From Marinobacter daepoensis DSM 16072 (GTDB taxonomy: Bacteria > Pseudomonadota > Gammaproteobacteria > Pseudomonadales > Oleiphilaceae), in contig NZ_ATWI01000013.1 in assembly GCF_000421165.1 (NCBI RefSeq), positions 65,479 to 129,478 on the forward strand: a stretch of DNA of 64,000 bases, given 5' to 3'. The notes under the pieces were generated by a model. The model worked only from the letters and a program-made list of their open reading frames with translations, did not search any database and was not told the origin of the DNA. Positions 51,932-60,266 of this stretch are shown here, piece after piece. Numbering within the stretch: the first letter of the stretch is position 1; every line of letters starts with the position of its first letter. The translations under genes and the position numbers were made by a program.

Positions 51932-52570
51932 TTATCCCTCACGCCTCAGGCTCTGTAACACAGGCAATGCCGAAACATGAACGCAACCAAGCTGAGCTGG
52001 AAACGGCACTCCAAGCAACATTGCGATGGCAAACCGATGACACCCTGCACCGGAGAAAACCGGTTCCCCGCCGGGGGCCAGGTGCATCAGGATACCTCCG
52101 ACCTCTCTGAAATTCTCCGGATGCAACTCCCCCTGTGACGCAAGCACGCCACGGCTCCGGGCATCCTTCCAGATCGCTTCCAACGCGTCAAAGCGCCGGA
52201 CAACATCCTCCAGAGTCCGGCATTTGTCGGTGATCCCTGTGGGTGAAACCCGAATACGGCTCATCATGAACTCAATAGCACCGGCTTCCTCCCAGGACTG
52301 ACCGTCACGCCAGTGTGCCCAGCAGTATGAGAGTTTGGGATGGCGATCAAAAGACTGCTCGAGATCCCTCGGCCACTCTTTCACCACCCGGCCAGACAGT
52401 TGGCGGGACCCGGTTCCCATTCTCGCCGCCAGATCGGCCGCCTCAATGTAACGAGAGCAGGCCGCAGGGTCGATCCATACCCGCTCAGCATAACGCGGTG
52501 CATCCGGACCATACCGGAGGCGGTTCAGGGTGTCCGTTTTGAAAGCCCGGACTCGATACTTAAGCGCCAA
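51932..52570 (-). CDS. Hypothetical protein with a ParB/Srx-like motif
   Basis: Not firmly recognised. 212 residues; N-terminal RVRAFKTDTLNRLRYG and YAERVWIDPAACSRYI suggest a glycan-gene-cluster protein. The C-terminal third has GILMHLAPGGEPVFSGAGCH then RFAIAMLLG (residues 159-187), which resembles the G-x-HR-x-AIA core of ParB/sulfiredoxin-fold proteins. It overlaps the upstream GT4 by 11 bases and precedes the HAD gene by 38. Some proteins of this fold are kinases, so a phosphotransfer role is possible, but that is speculation. Confidence 0.7.
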   Translation of the reverse strand: MALKYRVRAFKTDTLNRLRYGPDAPRYAERVWIDPAACSRYIEAADLAARMGTGSRQLSGRVVKEWPRDLEQSFDRHPKLSYCWAHWRDGQSWEEAGAIEFMMSRIRVSPTGITDKCRTLEDVVRRFDALEAIWKDARSRGVLASQGELHPENFREVGGILMHLAPGGEPVFSGAGCHRFAIAMLLGVPFPAQLGCVHVSALPVLQSLRREG

Positions 52571-53636
52571 AGAACAACTCCCGGGTTTCCCGAATCATGC
52601 GATCCATACCAAACGACTGTGCAATCCACGCCCGCAGTTCTTCAGGCTGGAAACAAGTGTCACCATGAATAATACTCGTGATCGCTGTCGCCATGGCATC
52701 GACATCATCAATATCCACCAACATGCCATACCGGCCGTTGTCGAGCAGCTCCTCACTCCCTGGCACCCGGGTCGATACAACCGGAACACCGAGGCTCAAG
52801 GCTTCGTTCAGTACGTTCGCCATCCCTTCATTTCTGGAACAAAGAAGAAACAGATCAAGGCTCCGGAAGAACGAAGGCATATCAGACTGATAACCAAGAA
52901 AATGGATACGCCCGGACTCCGGGCGAGCCTGGATGCCCGCCTTGATCTCAGCTTCAAACTCGCCCTGCCCGACATGAACAACATGAACATTGGACGGCAG
53001 GCGGGCAACAATGTCCGGCAACAGGTCAAACCCTTTCTGAGGGCTGAACCGGCCGGCACACCCTATCACCACACTGTCTTCCGGCAGGCCCAGATGCTCC
53101 CTGATCGACAGATGCGGACCATCTTTCGGGGGCAGTTCAAAACCGTTATAGATTCGCCGGACTCGCTCTGGCCGAAACAACCGGTTGTGCCGAAGCATCG
53201 AGTCACGCAGCGAATCGCTGTTGACCATAAGAATGGCGTTCATCAGTCGAAAAATCAGGAAAAACTTGATGGGGCTTTTGACCCGGCGGGCAATCCCCAA
53301 GTATAGAATGACGTTCCCGACACCTGCCAATTTTGAAGAAAGTGTCACCAGCCACCAGTCTTTCTTCAGGGCCGCAAACACGGCATCTGGTCGAACCCGC
53401 TTTAAAAGCCTGACATAGTTTGCAACGACAAAAATATTGAAGTCACCTCCGCGAGAGGGAACCTCCACAACCGTGACATTCTCCAGCCCCTGAAACCGGT
53501 CCGCAAAAAAGCCTTTCAGCAAAACAACGTAGACAGCCACGCCTTGCTGGCCGAGGAGACGCGCACGTAACAGAACGTTTTTCTCAATCCCCCCCCAGAC
53601 TTTGGAAGGACAAAACATCACCGCTTTTTTCATCAA
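52560..53636 (-). CDS. Glycosyltransferase family 4
   Basis: GT-B transferase of 358 residues. VMFCPSKVWGGIEKNVLLRA at the N-terminus, then donor-side IGCAGRFSPQKGFDLLPDIV, IHFLGYQSDMPSFFRSLDLF and CSRNEGMANVLNEALSLGVP (E-x7-E). Its start overlaps the WaaP-like kinase stop by four bases. Likely part of the core or O-chain machinery. Confidence 0.9.
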   Translation of the reverse strand: MMKKAVMFCPSKVWGGIEKNVLLRARLLGQQGVAVYVVLLKGFFADRFQGLENVTVVEVPSRGGDFNIFVVANYVRLLKRVRPDAVFAALKKDWWLVTLSSKLAGVGNVILYLGIARRVKSPIKFFLIFRLMNAILMVNSDSLRDSMLRHNRLFRPERVRRIYNGFELPPKDGPHLSIREHLGLPEDSVVIGCAGRFSPQKGFDLLPDIVARLPSNVHVVHVGQGEFEAEIKAGIQARPESGRIHFLGYQSDMPSFFRSLDLFLLCSRNEGMANVLNEALSLGVPVVSTRVPGSEELLDNGRYGMLVDIDDVDAMATAITSIIHGDTCFQPEELRAWIAQSFGMDRMIRETRELFFGA

Positions 53637-54361
53637 CCCTTACCTTTCCTTCGAGCCCGCAGATGACGTTTTAAGTCTCGCCGCGCAAAGCTGAGGTTCT
53701 CAAGCCTGTGAGCCACCCGCAGCCACAGGGATGCCCTCTCCTCCTTCGTCAGATAGTTCCGGGCTTCAGGGCAACTTCGCAAAAAACGGTCCAGCTCCCG
53801 AGCTTTCTGAAGTCTGGGCAAAAACCGGGGCCGCTTCAGGCGAAAATCGATAAACACGACCTCCCCATCATCATCGATCAGGAAATTAGCCAATTGTGCG
53901 TCGGAACGAAGGTACCCCTGGTTGTGCAACATTTTCAGGGCCCTGAGAACGGCTGGGGCATCCGTACCGCCTGGGCGCCGTCCCTCCACAAAGCGGTAAC
54001 AGACAAACGAATCCGTCACCATGCCATAGTGACGCAACTCGCCAGCAATCACTGGCTCGGGGGCTCTAAGGCCCATCGCGGCCATTTGCTCCAGGTGCCG
54101 GAAGGTTCGCAGGGCATCGCTACCCCGAAACAGGCTGAGAAGCCGCTCCCAACGTCGCTGATGCCGAGCCCGCGGGACCTTCAGAAGCAGCCTCTGCTCA
54201 GCAATCTGAACCTGAGCACTCAAAGTCCGCCAGTTGTCCCGGAAAACCTGCTCTCGCTCCAGTTCCCCATCACGGATAGCTTTACCAAGTAACAAAGCCG
54301 TGTTTTTGTCTTCTGTCGACAGCAGCCGCCAGGGGCCAAGCTGATAAAACCGGAAAGTCAT
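53633..54361 (-). CDS. LPS core kinase, WaaP/WaaY-like
   Basis: Protein-kinase-fold enzyme of the lipopolysaccharide kinase family, 242 residues. LLLKVPRARHQRRWERLL carries the ATP lysine region; the catalytic loop reads YLRSDAQLANFLI (D-x4-N) and the metal site VVFIDFRLKRP. Known members phosphorylate heptose residues in the inner core and stabilise the outer membrane. Adjacent to a GT29-like transferase and a GT4. The exact sugar is unknown. Confidence 0.85.
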   Translation of the reverse strand: MTFRFYQLGPWRLLSTEDKNTALLLGKAIRDGELEREQVFRDNWRTLSAQVQIAEQRLLLKVPRARHQRRWERLLSLFRGSDALRTFRHLEQMAAMGLRAPEPVIAGELRHYGMVTDSFVCYRFVEGRRPGGTDAPAVLRALKMLHNQGYLRSDAQLANFLIDDDGEVVFIDFRLKRPRFLPRLQKARELDRFLRSCPEARNYLTKEERASLWLRVAHRLENLSFARRDLKRHLRARRKGKG

Positions 54362-55638
54362 CAGAACAGGACCCTGTTTACGGCACCGTAGGCCTTTTGA
54401 AGCTCCAACAGGTACCCCTCCAGACCAAGCGTCATAACATATTCAAAGCGCGCGTCACCCTTGATAAAACCGTTCGACCAGAGCCGGTGCATGATTCGGT
54501 ACTGTAAGATCGGATCATGAGTCTTGATGAAGGAGCGGGTGTAATCGGTCTCTTCATTCCCCTTCTCCCGATAACCGGCAAACCTTCCCGAAGACAACAT
54601 CAGGTCTGTATTGAATACATGGATCGCTGAAGGCCTGAATCGCAGCAAATCCAGCAAGGCGTTTGGCCCTGCATTCAGATGAGTATCAGGCAGAAACCAC
54701 TGCAGGGATGTCAGCTGTCTCAGGTTGTCAGGGGCAGGACGGAAAAAGGAACAACCTTTCCGGTTATGACATACACCCCAACGAAGCTCCGAAAATACCG
54801 GCGCAAAATCAGCCCCGGCCAGAGTCTCGGCCTGAGTGTTATTATAATAGCTGACGTCGATCCGCTTTCCCTGAAAGCGAGGATCTCGTCCCCGCTCGCC
54901 GCCCCGGTACCCAAACTTGACCACCACATCATATCCGTCAATATCAGGGCCGGACTCCACCTCTGAAGCCACGGGACCTACCACCGCAATTCGGCGACCC
55001 CGGATCAGATGAGCAAACTCAGGGTCAGCAAGAGAACTTCCCCAGGCAAGCCCGTCTGCACCACCGTCATGGGCGCCCGACATCAACGCTGAAAACCAGC
55101 GTGCCTGTGAACAGCGTTGGGCCGGGCAACCTGACGTCTCCATCATCCCCAGCCACTCAGCTGCCCGGTGGGGCTCTCCCAGTTCCAGACTGGCGTAACA
55201 GGCCATGGTCCGTTCAGACAGACTTGCACCAGGCGACGAAGCGTCTTGTATCATCCGGAGCAGCGCCTTGTCGCGGAGCGTCGCTGCCGGCTGAAACAAT
55301 CCCAGGCCTATGCAGAACCTGAACAAATCGAGCCAGCCAGACGCTGGCAGCAGAGAGAGGTCCAGCGAGTCGGCAAAGGCCTCGACGCGCTCACTATCAC
55401 CCGCTGCAAGTTCCGGACGATGTGCAGCGCTAACGTCCAGCAGTTCCCGCCAGAAGCCCCGAAGCGACTCCGTCATGGGGTATCCAAGTCGACGAAAGGC
55501 CTTGCTCAGGCGCGCCAATGTTTCCTGCTCTGGACGGAACGTTGCGCTATCCTGAATATAAGCGTCCTTCAGAACCTGGTAACGCCACCACCGGTCTCTA
55601 CGTTTTCGACGATCAGTCAGATAGCCAAGCATGCTCAA
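54361..55638 (-). CDS. GT29-like (sialyltransferase-type) protein with N-terminal extension
   Basis: 425 residues. The N-terminal half is helical and Leu/Arg-rich, like repeat-type adaptor regions. The second half resembles GT29 sialyltransferases: RRIAVVGPVASEVESG then DIDGYDVVVKFGYRGG, CHNRKG, and FNTDLMLSSGR, followed by HDPILQYRIMHRLW. Directly followed upstream by the aldolase gene (no gap) and two genes away from an acylneuraminate-type cytidylyltransferase. Inferred role: transfer of a CMP-activated ulosonic acid. The assignment is by pattern only. Confidence 0.7.
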   Translation of the reverse strand: MSMLGYLTDRRKRRDRWWRYQVLKDAYIQDSATFRPEQETLARLSKAFRRLGYPMTESLRGFWRELLDVSAAHRPELAAGDSERVEAFADSLDLSLLPASGWLDLFRFCIGLGLFQPAATLRDKALLRMIQDASSPGASLSERTMACYASLELGEPHRAAEWLGMMETSGCPAQRCSQARWFSALMSGAHDGGADGLAWGSSLADPEFAHLIRGRRIAVVGPVASEVESGPDIDGYDVVVKFGYRGGERGRDPRFQGKRIDVSYYNNTQAETLAGADFAPVFSELRWGVCHNRKGCSFFRPAPDNLRQLTSLQWFLPDTHLNAGPNALLDLLRFRPSAIHVFNTDLMLSSGRFAGYREKGNEETDYTRSFIKTHDPILQYRIMHRLWSNGFIKGDARFEYVMTLGLEGYLLELQKAYGAVNRVLF

Positions 55639-57252
55639 TCACATCGCATATATAGACTGAGTCGGCAGCTCATGTCGGGTTGGTGTTACAGCCAGCAATT
55701 CTCGCGCCCCCGTTGTTGCCTGGTACTGTGCCAGCAAGTCTTTCATTTCACGGGTGCGCGGATCATCCGCACTGTACCCGTCAAAACCGGCCAGAAGGAC
55801 TCTGGCGGCATCTCCGCTGGCCGCAATAGCCAGGGCATAAGCGACCACCAGTGAGGTCGGCAAAGTACAGGAGCGTTCACCGAAAACAAAAGTTCCGGCC
55901 TCTACCTGCAGACCAAAATCCAGTACTTTCTTGCCGGCAAGAGACGCCTTCAGATCAGTGCTCAGAGCTGACCACGGCGTGATAAGAGGTTGAGGCAGTC
56001 GCGCATGTGCCTGCTGATCTGCCAGCAACCTGACCGGGTGACAGGCCACTCGAAAATCGATCAGCGAAGAATCAACTTCTGCCTGGGTATTCAAGGCAAT
56101 AACGACCGGTTTTGTCCTGCGAATAAAACACTCAATGGCTCTGCGATGGCGATGAACGCCAGGCCCGGTGCCAAGCAGCAATACTTCCCGGCCTTGCAAT
56201 ACCTCACATGGTTTCCAGGTGCCGCGTTCCGACTCTCTGAAGAAATGCCTTGCCGTATCAAGGGCATCAAAACTGAATTTCTTGCCACCGTTAATCCTGA
56301 GATGCTCAATCACTGCCAGCACGTCCTCTTCGCTGTACCGGGAGTCGCTCAGCATTTCCTGAATATAGGTGGGGTGAATGCCGTAACGGCCGGCCAGGTA
56401 ATAGTAGGGGTTCGTCCCCCAGCCATAGAGCTCCTGCATCGGCCGAAAATCTGTCTTGATCACCTGCATGAGCGGGACGATTGATATCGTCGCCTTTCTG
56501 GCGCTGGCGACCTCAATTGCGAGTTCCTCAGTCCGGGCATTCCCCGGCCCACGCCCCATGCCGGTCACGGTAGCATCAACCCAGGTGACTCCCGCATCCA
56601 TAGCCGACAGTGTATTCTGCAGCGCCATCCGCAGGTTATCGTGGGTATGGATGCCAATCTCACCCTGCCAGTAGCGCCGGAGCCAGGACACAATTTCACA
56701 GGTTTTCTGAGGCCCCATACTGCCCAGACTGTCGGCAAAGTAAAGCACATCAACCGGATACCCTGTACAGGCCTTGGCCAGGGCCTCGATTTCAGACTGC
56801 TCACGATCGGCAACCTGCATCAGATTATAGCCAACCCGATATCCTCTATCCCGAAGCCACACGCTTGCTTCAAGCGCTTCTTCAAACTCGTGGACATGGC
56901 AGGCAATGCGGACAAGATCAACTGGGGAACTATCTGATGAGGCAGGAAACAATGACGCCAGAGGCCCTGATGCCGGGCCAGCACCAACCAACTCGGAGGC
57001 GTTTACCATGACGCCAACACTCAGGCCCTCAGGCAGCTGTAAACTGGCAAGAAACTCATCGGTTGTGTATGCGCAGGCGCCTTTGAAGCCATCTCTGTGC
57101 AGAGACCGGAGCCCCATTTCAACGACATCCACCCCAACGGCAGACATTGCTGCCAGGTAGCGGCCGATCAGTGCTGCGTCAAAATCCCAGTTATTGTAAT
57201 AACCACCATCCCTCAAGGTGCAATCAATCAGGGTTATCTTTGCTGGCTTCAT
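55639..57252 (-). CDS. DmpG/HMGL-type aldolase fused to a Rossmann-like C-terminal domain
   Basis: 537 residues. The N-terminal part (about 1-300) is a DRE-TIM metallolyase barrel: DCTLRDGGYYNNWDFD (metal Asp10, R14, D15), metal His pair in HTHDN (202-206) and GMGRGPGNARTEE (231-242). This is the 4-hydroxy-2-oxovalerate-aldolase/HMG-lyase family, which joins or splits pyruvate-type units and aldehydes. The C-terminal part (about 345-537) holds GREVLLLGTGPGVHRHRRAI and ARVLLAGFDGYSADDPRTRE, similar to DUF115/MAF-type or sialyltransferase-like domains. The neighbouring cytidylyltransferase suggests it makes a 3-deoxy-2-keto sugar acid. Confidence 0.8.
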   Translation of the reverse strand: MKPAKITLIDCTLRDGGYYNNWDFDAALIGRYLAAMSAVGVDVVEMGLRSLHRDGFKGACAYTTDEFLASLQLPEGLSVGVMVNASELVGAGPASGPLASLFPASSDSSPVDLVRIACHVHEFEEALEASVWLRDRGYRVGYNLMQVADREQSEIEALAKACTGYPVDVLYFADSLGSMGPQKTCEIVSWLRRYWQGEIGIHTHDNLRMALQNTLSAMDAGVTWVDATVTGMGRGPGNARTEELAIEVASARKATISIVPLMQVIKTDFRPMQELYGWGTNPYYYLAGRYGIHPTYIQEMLSDSRYSEEDVLAVIEHLRINGGKKFSFDALDTARHFFRESERGTWKPCEVLQGREVLLLGTGPGVHRHRRAIECFIRRTKPVVIALNTQAEVDSSLIDFRVACHPVRLLADQQAHARLPQPLITPWSALSTDLKASLAGKKVLDFGLQVEAGTFVFGERSCTLPTSLVVAYALAIAASGDAARVLLAGFDGYSADDPRTREMKDLLAQYQATTGARELLAVTPTRHELPTQSIYAM

Positions 57253-57261
57253 AGGATTCTC

Positions 57262-57948
57262 CTAGGTTAGTCCGGTACCAGCAGAAAGCATCGCCTCGGC
57301 AATCAGGAAGTCATCCTCCCAATCAATGTCAAAGCCCTGGATCTTATCCAGCACGTACTTGAAAGGGCGCTCACCAATTCTGTCTGCATTGGTTCGATAT
57401 ACTTCTGCAGGGGCAAGGAATACGGCACTGTTAACCTCGTAGAGCGGCTCGAGGGTCTGAGTACGGGGCCACTTTTCAATCGCCCGGTCATAATTGACAG
57501 GCCCCGCCTTATCCCATAGAAAGCCCCGAATCTCCGTAACCGACATCAGCGAGTCGTAGCCCTCCTCCCGCCGCCGCCGGTACTCACCAATCATCTGGTC
57601 ATAAGCCTCAGCATTGAGGAACGGGGAAGTCACATGGGTCCACAGAATATCGCCGTCAGGAATCTGCTCACCTGCATATTCAATCAACTCATCCGTACTC
57701 GTGTCGCTCGACGCCAGCGCATCATCCCGCTCCCGGATCACAAGCCTTTGATCACCCACGGTTTGTGCATAACTGATGATGTCAGGATCATTCGTTGACA
57801 GGAGTACCTGATCGATCTGGCGGCAGGCGAGCAGTTGCCGGAGCTTGATTTCGAGCAATCCGAATTGCCGGCCTGCGATAGGCCGGATATTTTTTTTGGG
57901 TACCCGCTCACTACCTTTCCGGCAGGGCAAAAAACAGGTTATCGTCAA
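57262..57948 (-). CDS. Acylneuraminate-type cytidylyltransferase (CMP-ulosonate synthetase)
   Basis: Activates a 2-keto-3-deoxy sugar acid with CTP. N-terminal FLPCRKGSERVPKKNIRPI is the NeuA/KdsB/PseF signature (Arg10, Lys19), and the substrate loop has WTHVTSPFLNAEAYDQMI. 228 residues from TTG at 57948, which has GGAG about eight bases upstream; TTG at 57963 is the other option. It lies nine bases before the aldolase. No neuB-type synthase is in the window, so its substrate is probably the aldolase product. The substrate is unknown. Confidence 0.88.
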   Translation of the reverse strand: MTITCFLPCRKGSERVPKKNIRPIAGRQFGLLEIKLRQLLACRQIDQVLLSTNDPDIISYAQTVGDQRLVIRERDDALASSDTSTDELIEYAGEQIPDGDILWTHVTSPFLNAEAYDQMIGEYRRRREEGYDSLMSVTEIRGFLWDKAGPVNYDRAIEKWPRTQTLEPLYEVNSAVFLAPAEVYRTNADRIGERPFKYVLDKIQGFDIDWEDDFLIAEAMLSAGTGLT

Positions 57949-58005
57949 AATTCGACTCTCCAATTCCCGATCGCTACGATTCTGAAACTACCGCGCACAT
58001 AACCA

Positions 58006-59313
58006 TCAAACAACATGTGCGTCGGAAGCTGCCTGATTTTCCCGCTCCTCAGCCTTGAGCACAGCCCAGACGAATACCAGCACGAAGAGATACATCATGA
58101 CCCCAATGTTCCGCTCAAGCATGCTTTGCGTCAGGTTTACCACCCCGTGAAGCACCACGAAAAGCGCCCCGGCGAGCCCTATTGCCCGAACCGAGGATAA
58201 TCCGTGACGAGCCTTGCTCAGAAAGAGAAAAAATGGAACCAGTAACAATGCCAGGTAGGATAACAGACCGACCAGACCGTAGCGGGCCATGTTGTCAATG
58301 TACTGATTGTGCAGGTGGCGATAATGGGCAACGTTCTGGTGAATCTCGCCCGCTCTGGCCATCGCGTCGACCTTGCGCTCCATGCCACTGGGACCGATGC
58401 CGATCAGAGGGTTTTCGCTGAATGCCGCCAGCCCCGCCTTGTACATGTCGAGCCTTAAGCCAACTGAGGTATAGTTTGCGCCATCCTCGAAATACTGCTC
58501 GACTTGCTGGGCGGCAATAATTGAACGCTCCCGAACCACATCCACAGTTACCATTGCGATAACCAGCAGCCCCACCGCCAAGAGAATAACCGGAATCAAC
58601 CACTTTTTGTCCAGAATCCGATCACGATAAGCAAACAAAATAACCGGTATAACGAGAGGAATCGCGACCCACCCACTGCGAGTCCCCGATAAAAACGACG
58701 CAACCAAACCTCCGGTCAGGCCACAAAGAAACAAGGCGCTCCAAAGCGTGCGGTATCGCTGACCGGATGCCCAAGAAAGACCGGCGAGAGAGAGGCAGCT
58801 CAGAGCCAGCGCGCCGTTACCGTAATGGATCGGGTTATCGAAGCTCTGCAGGCGCCCGGAGCCTTCGAGCCCCCACCAGTACAGAGCCAGGCCGCCCGTC
58901 AACGCTCCGCCCAAACCCACGGCGAAAAAAAAAGGCTTAGCTCCCATCGGCCGCACCATGAGCAGGAATGCCAGCACCACAGACGCACCCAGATAGCGGG
59001 TGGACAAGTCGAAATCAGAGAGCCCTTCTCCATGCATCATCAACACTGAGACCTGGAGCAGGAAATACCCCAGGAGCGTAGAGATCATCAGCTGGCTTTC
59101 ACCATCCATGCTCTCCCGGAAGCTCCGCCAGCCCAGCACAGGGGCAACCAACGCCATCAGCAACAAGACGGCAGGCCCCGTATCGTATGCCCACGGCGTT
59201 AATGCATAGAAAACAAAGTACGATCCCATCGCCGCGATCGCCACCCAGGAAACCAGTACCCGTAATCGACTTTCAAACACCGGCCACACCTTTAATTCCG
59301 GGTACATCTGCAT
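58006..59313 (-). CDS. O-antigen ligase family protein (WaaL/Wzy_C)
   Basis: Inner-membrane polytopic protein with about ten hydrophobic segments over 435 residues. The large periplasmic loop has NPLIGIGPSGMERK and HYRHLHNQYIDNMARYG, the conserved ligase loop with the catalytic-type His. It joins O-chain to core-lipid A, or could be a polymerase of the same fold. The ATG at 59313 starts MQMYPELKVWPVFES; the open frame to 59337 begins at TTG. Lies downstream of a Kdo kinase. Confidence 0.88.
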   Translation of the reverse strand: MQMYPELKVWPVFESRLRVLVSWVAIAAMGSYFVFYALTPWAYDTGPAVLLLMALVAPVLGWRSFRESMDGESQLMISTLLGYFLLQVSVLMMHGEGLSDFDLSTRYLGASVVLAFLLMVRPMGAKPFFFAVGLGGALTGGLALYWWGLEGSGRLQSFDNPIHYGNGALALSCLSLAGLSWASGQRYRTLWSALFLCGLTGGLVASFLSGTRSGWVAIPLVIPVILFAYRDRILDKKWLIPVILLAVGLLVIAMVTVDVVRERSIIAAQQVEQYFEDGANYTSVGLRLDMYKAGLAAFSENPLIGIGPSGMERKVDAMARAGEIHQNVAHYRHLHNQYIDNMARYGLVGLLSYLALLLVPFFLFLSKARHGLSSVRAIGLAGALFVVLHGVVNLTQSMLERNIGVMMYLFVLVFVWAVLKAEERENQAASDAHVV

Positions 59314-59388
59314 GCAGACTATTCCTGATAAACACAAAACGACCTTCGAGTGCCCCCAAAACGACCAAAGCAGGGAGCAAACTCTGCT

Positions 59389-60126
59389 TTAGTTGCGGCT
59401 ACCACAACCGCAAGCGTCATGATAACCCGAGAGCAAGCGTTGCCATAAGGACTCTGTCCGGATGTCGCCTTTCGGTCCAATCCGCTTATCGACCGAGCGC
59501 TTGAGGCGCTGGAGGTTATGTTCTCGCCAGCGATTCGATGATGACAGGCTGCGTCGCCGACATCGATCAAAGTCGATGAGGTAAATGTCATCCCCCGCCA
59601 CCAGGATGTTGTCGCAGTTCAGGTCTACATGGTCCAGCCCCCAGTCGTGGAAGCGACGTACCATCTGCCCGACCCGAAACCAGAGGCTCTCGTCACCCAC
59701 GCTCGGGCTGTCGGGAAAGTTCACTGCTGCAGGGATGCGTTCAACAATGATGGCGGCGTGATACCAAAGCCAACCCCTGGGCCAGATGATGGCAGCGACA
59801 ACTCTGGGAACCGGCAATCCGGCCTGATGGAGTTCACGCGTCAGATGAAATTCAGCAAAGGAGCGCGTACGACGTGCGCCTGAGTAAAAGTAGGTACGCT
59901 CAACAAACTTGCCCGCGAACCCGCCCCTTCGGTAATGCCGAAGCACAAGCTCACTGGCGCCGGATCGCAAAAACCAGGCTCCTCCTCGGCCACCCGCGTC
60001 CACAGGAACCGCACTTGCCCCCCAGGCCTCTGGATCGAACCACTCCTCAGTCACACCATCAAACTCAGGCGAGACCAATAAACGCGCCCCATCCGTTGCC
60101 ATCAGTTTTCCGGTAGAGAATCGCAA
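59389..60126 (-). CDS. kdkA: 3-deoxy-D-manno-octulosonic acid kinase
   Basis: Kinase-fold enzyme, 245 residues, which phosphorylates the 4-OH of Kdo in lipid A-Kdo, as in Haemophilus and Vibrio. Visible are ELVLRHYRRGGFAGKFVERT, the catalytic loop in LDHVDLNCDNILVAG and the metal site YLIDFDRCRRRS. Starts the minus-strand glycan gene run; divergent from the heptosyltransferase gene. A single phosphorylated Kdo would explain the need for only one Kdo transferase step. Confidence 0.92.
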   Translation of the reverse strand: MRFSTGKLMATDGARLLVSPEFDGVTEEWFDPEAWGASAVPVDAGGRGGAWFLRSGASELVLRHYRRGGFAGKFVERTYFYSGARRTRSFAEFHLTRELHQAGLPVPRVVAAIIWPRGWLWYHAAIIVERIPAAVNFPDSPSVGDESLWFRVGQMVRRFHDWGLDHVDLNCDNILVAGDDIYLIDFDRCRRRSLSSSNRWREHNLQRLKRSVDKRIGPKGDIRTESLWQRLLSGYHDACGCGSRN

Positions 60127-60266
60127 ATGCGTACTTCCTCATTCAACAGATGTCAGCGCCCAACGGGAGACGTTGCAACACCAGTACGTTAGAATGCCGC
60201 ACAGTTTACCAATCAGTCCCGATCAGCTCTATAAGCACCGGTTAAAGAATCGCAACGGATAGTAAC

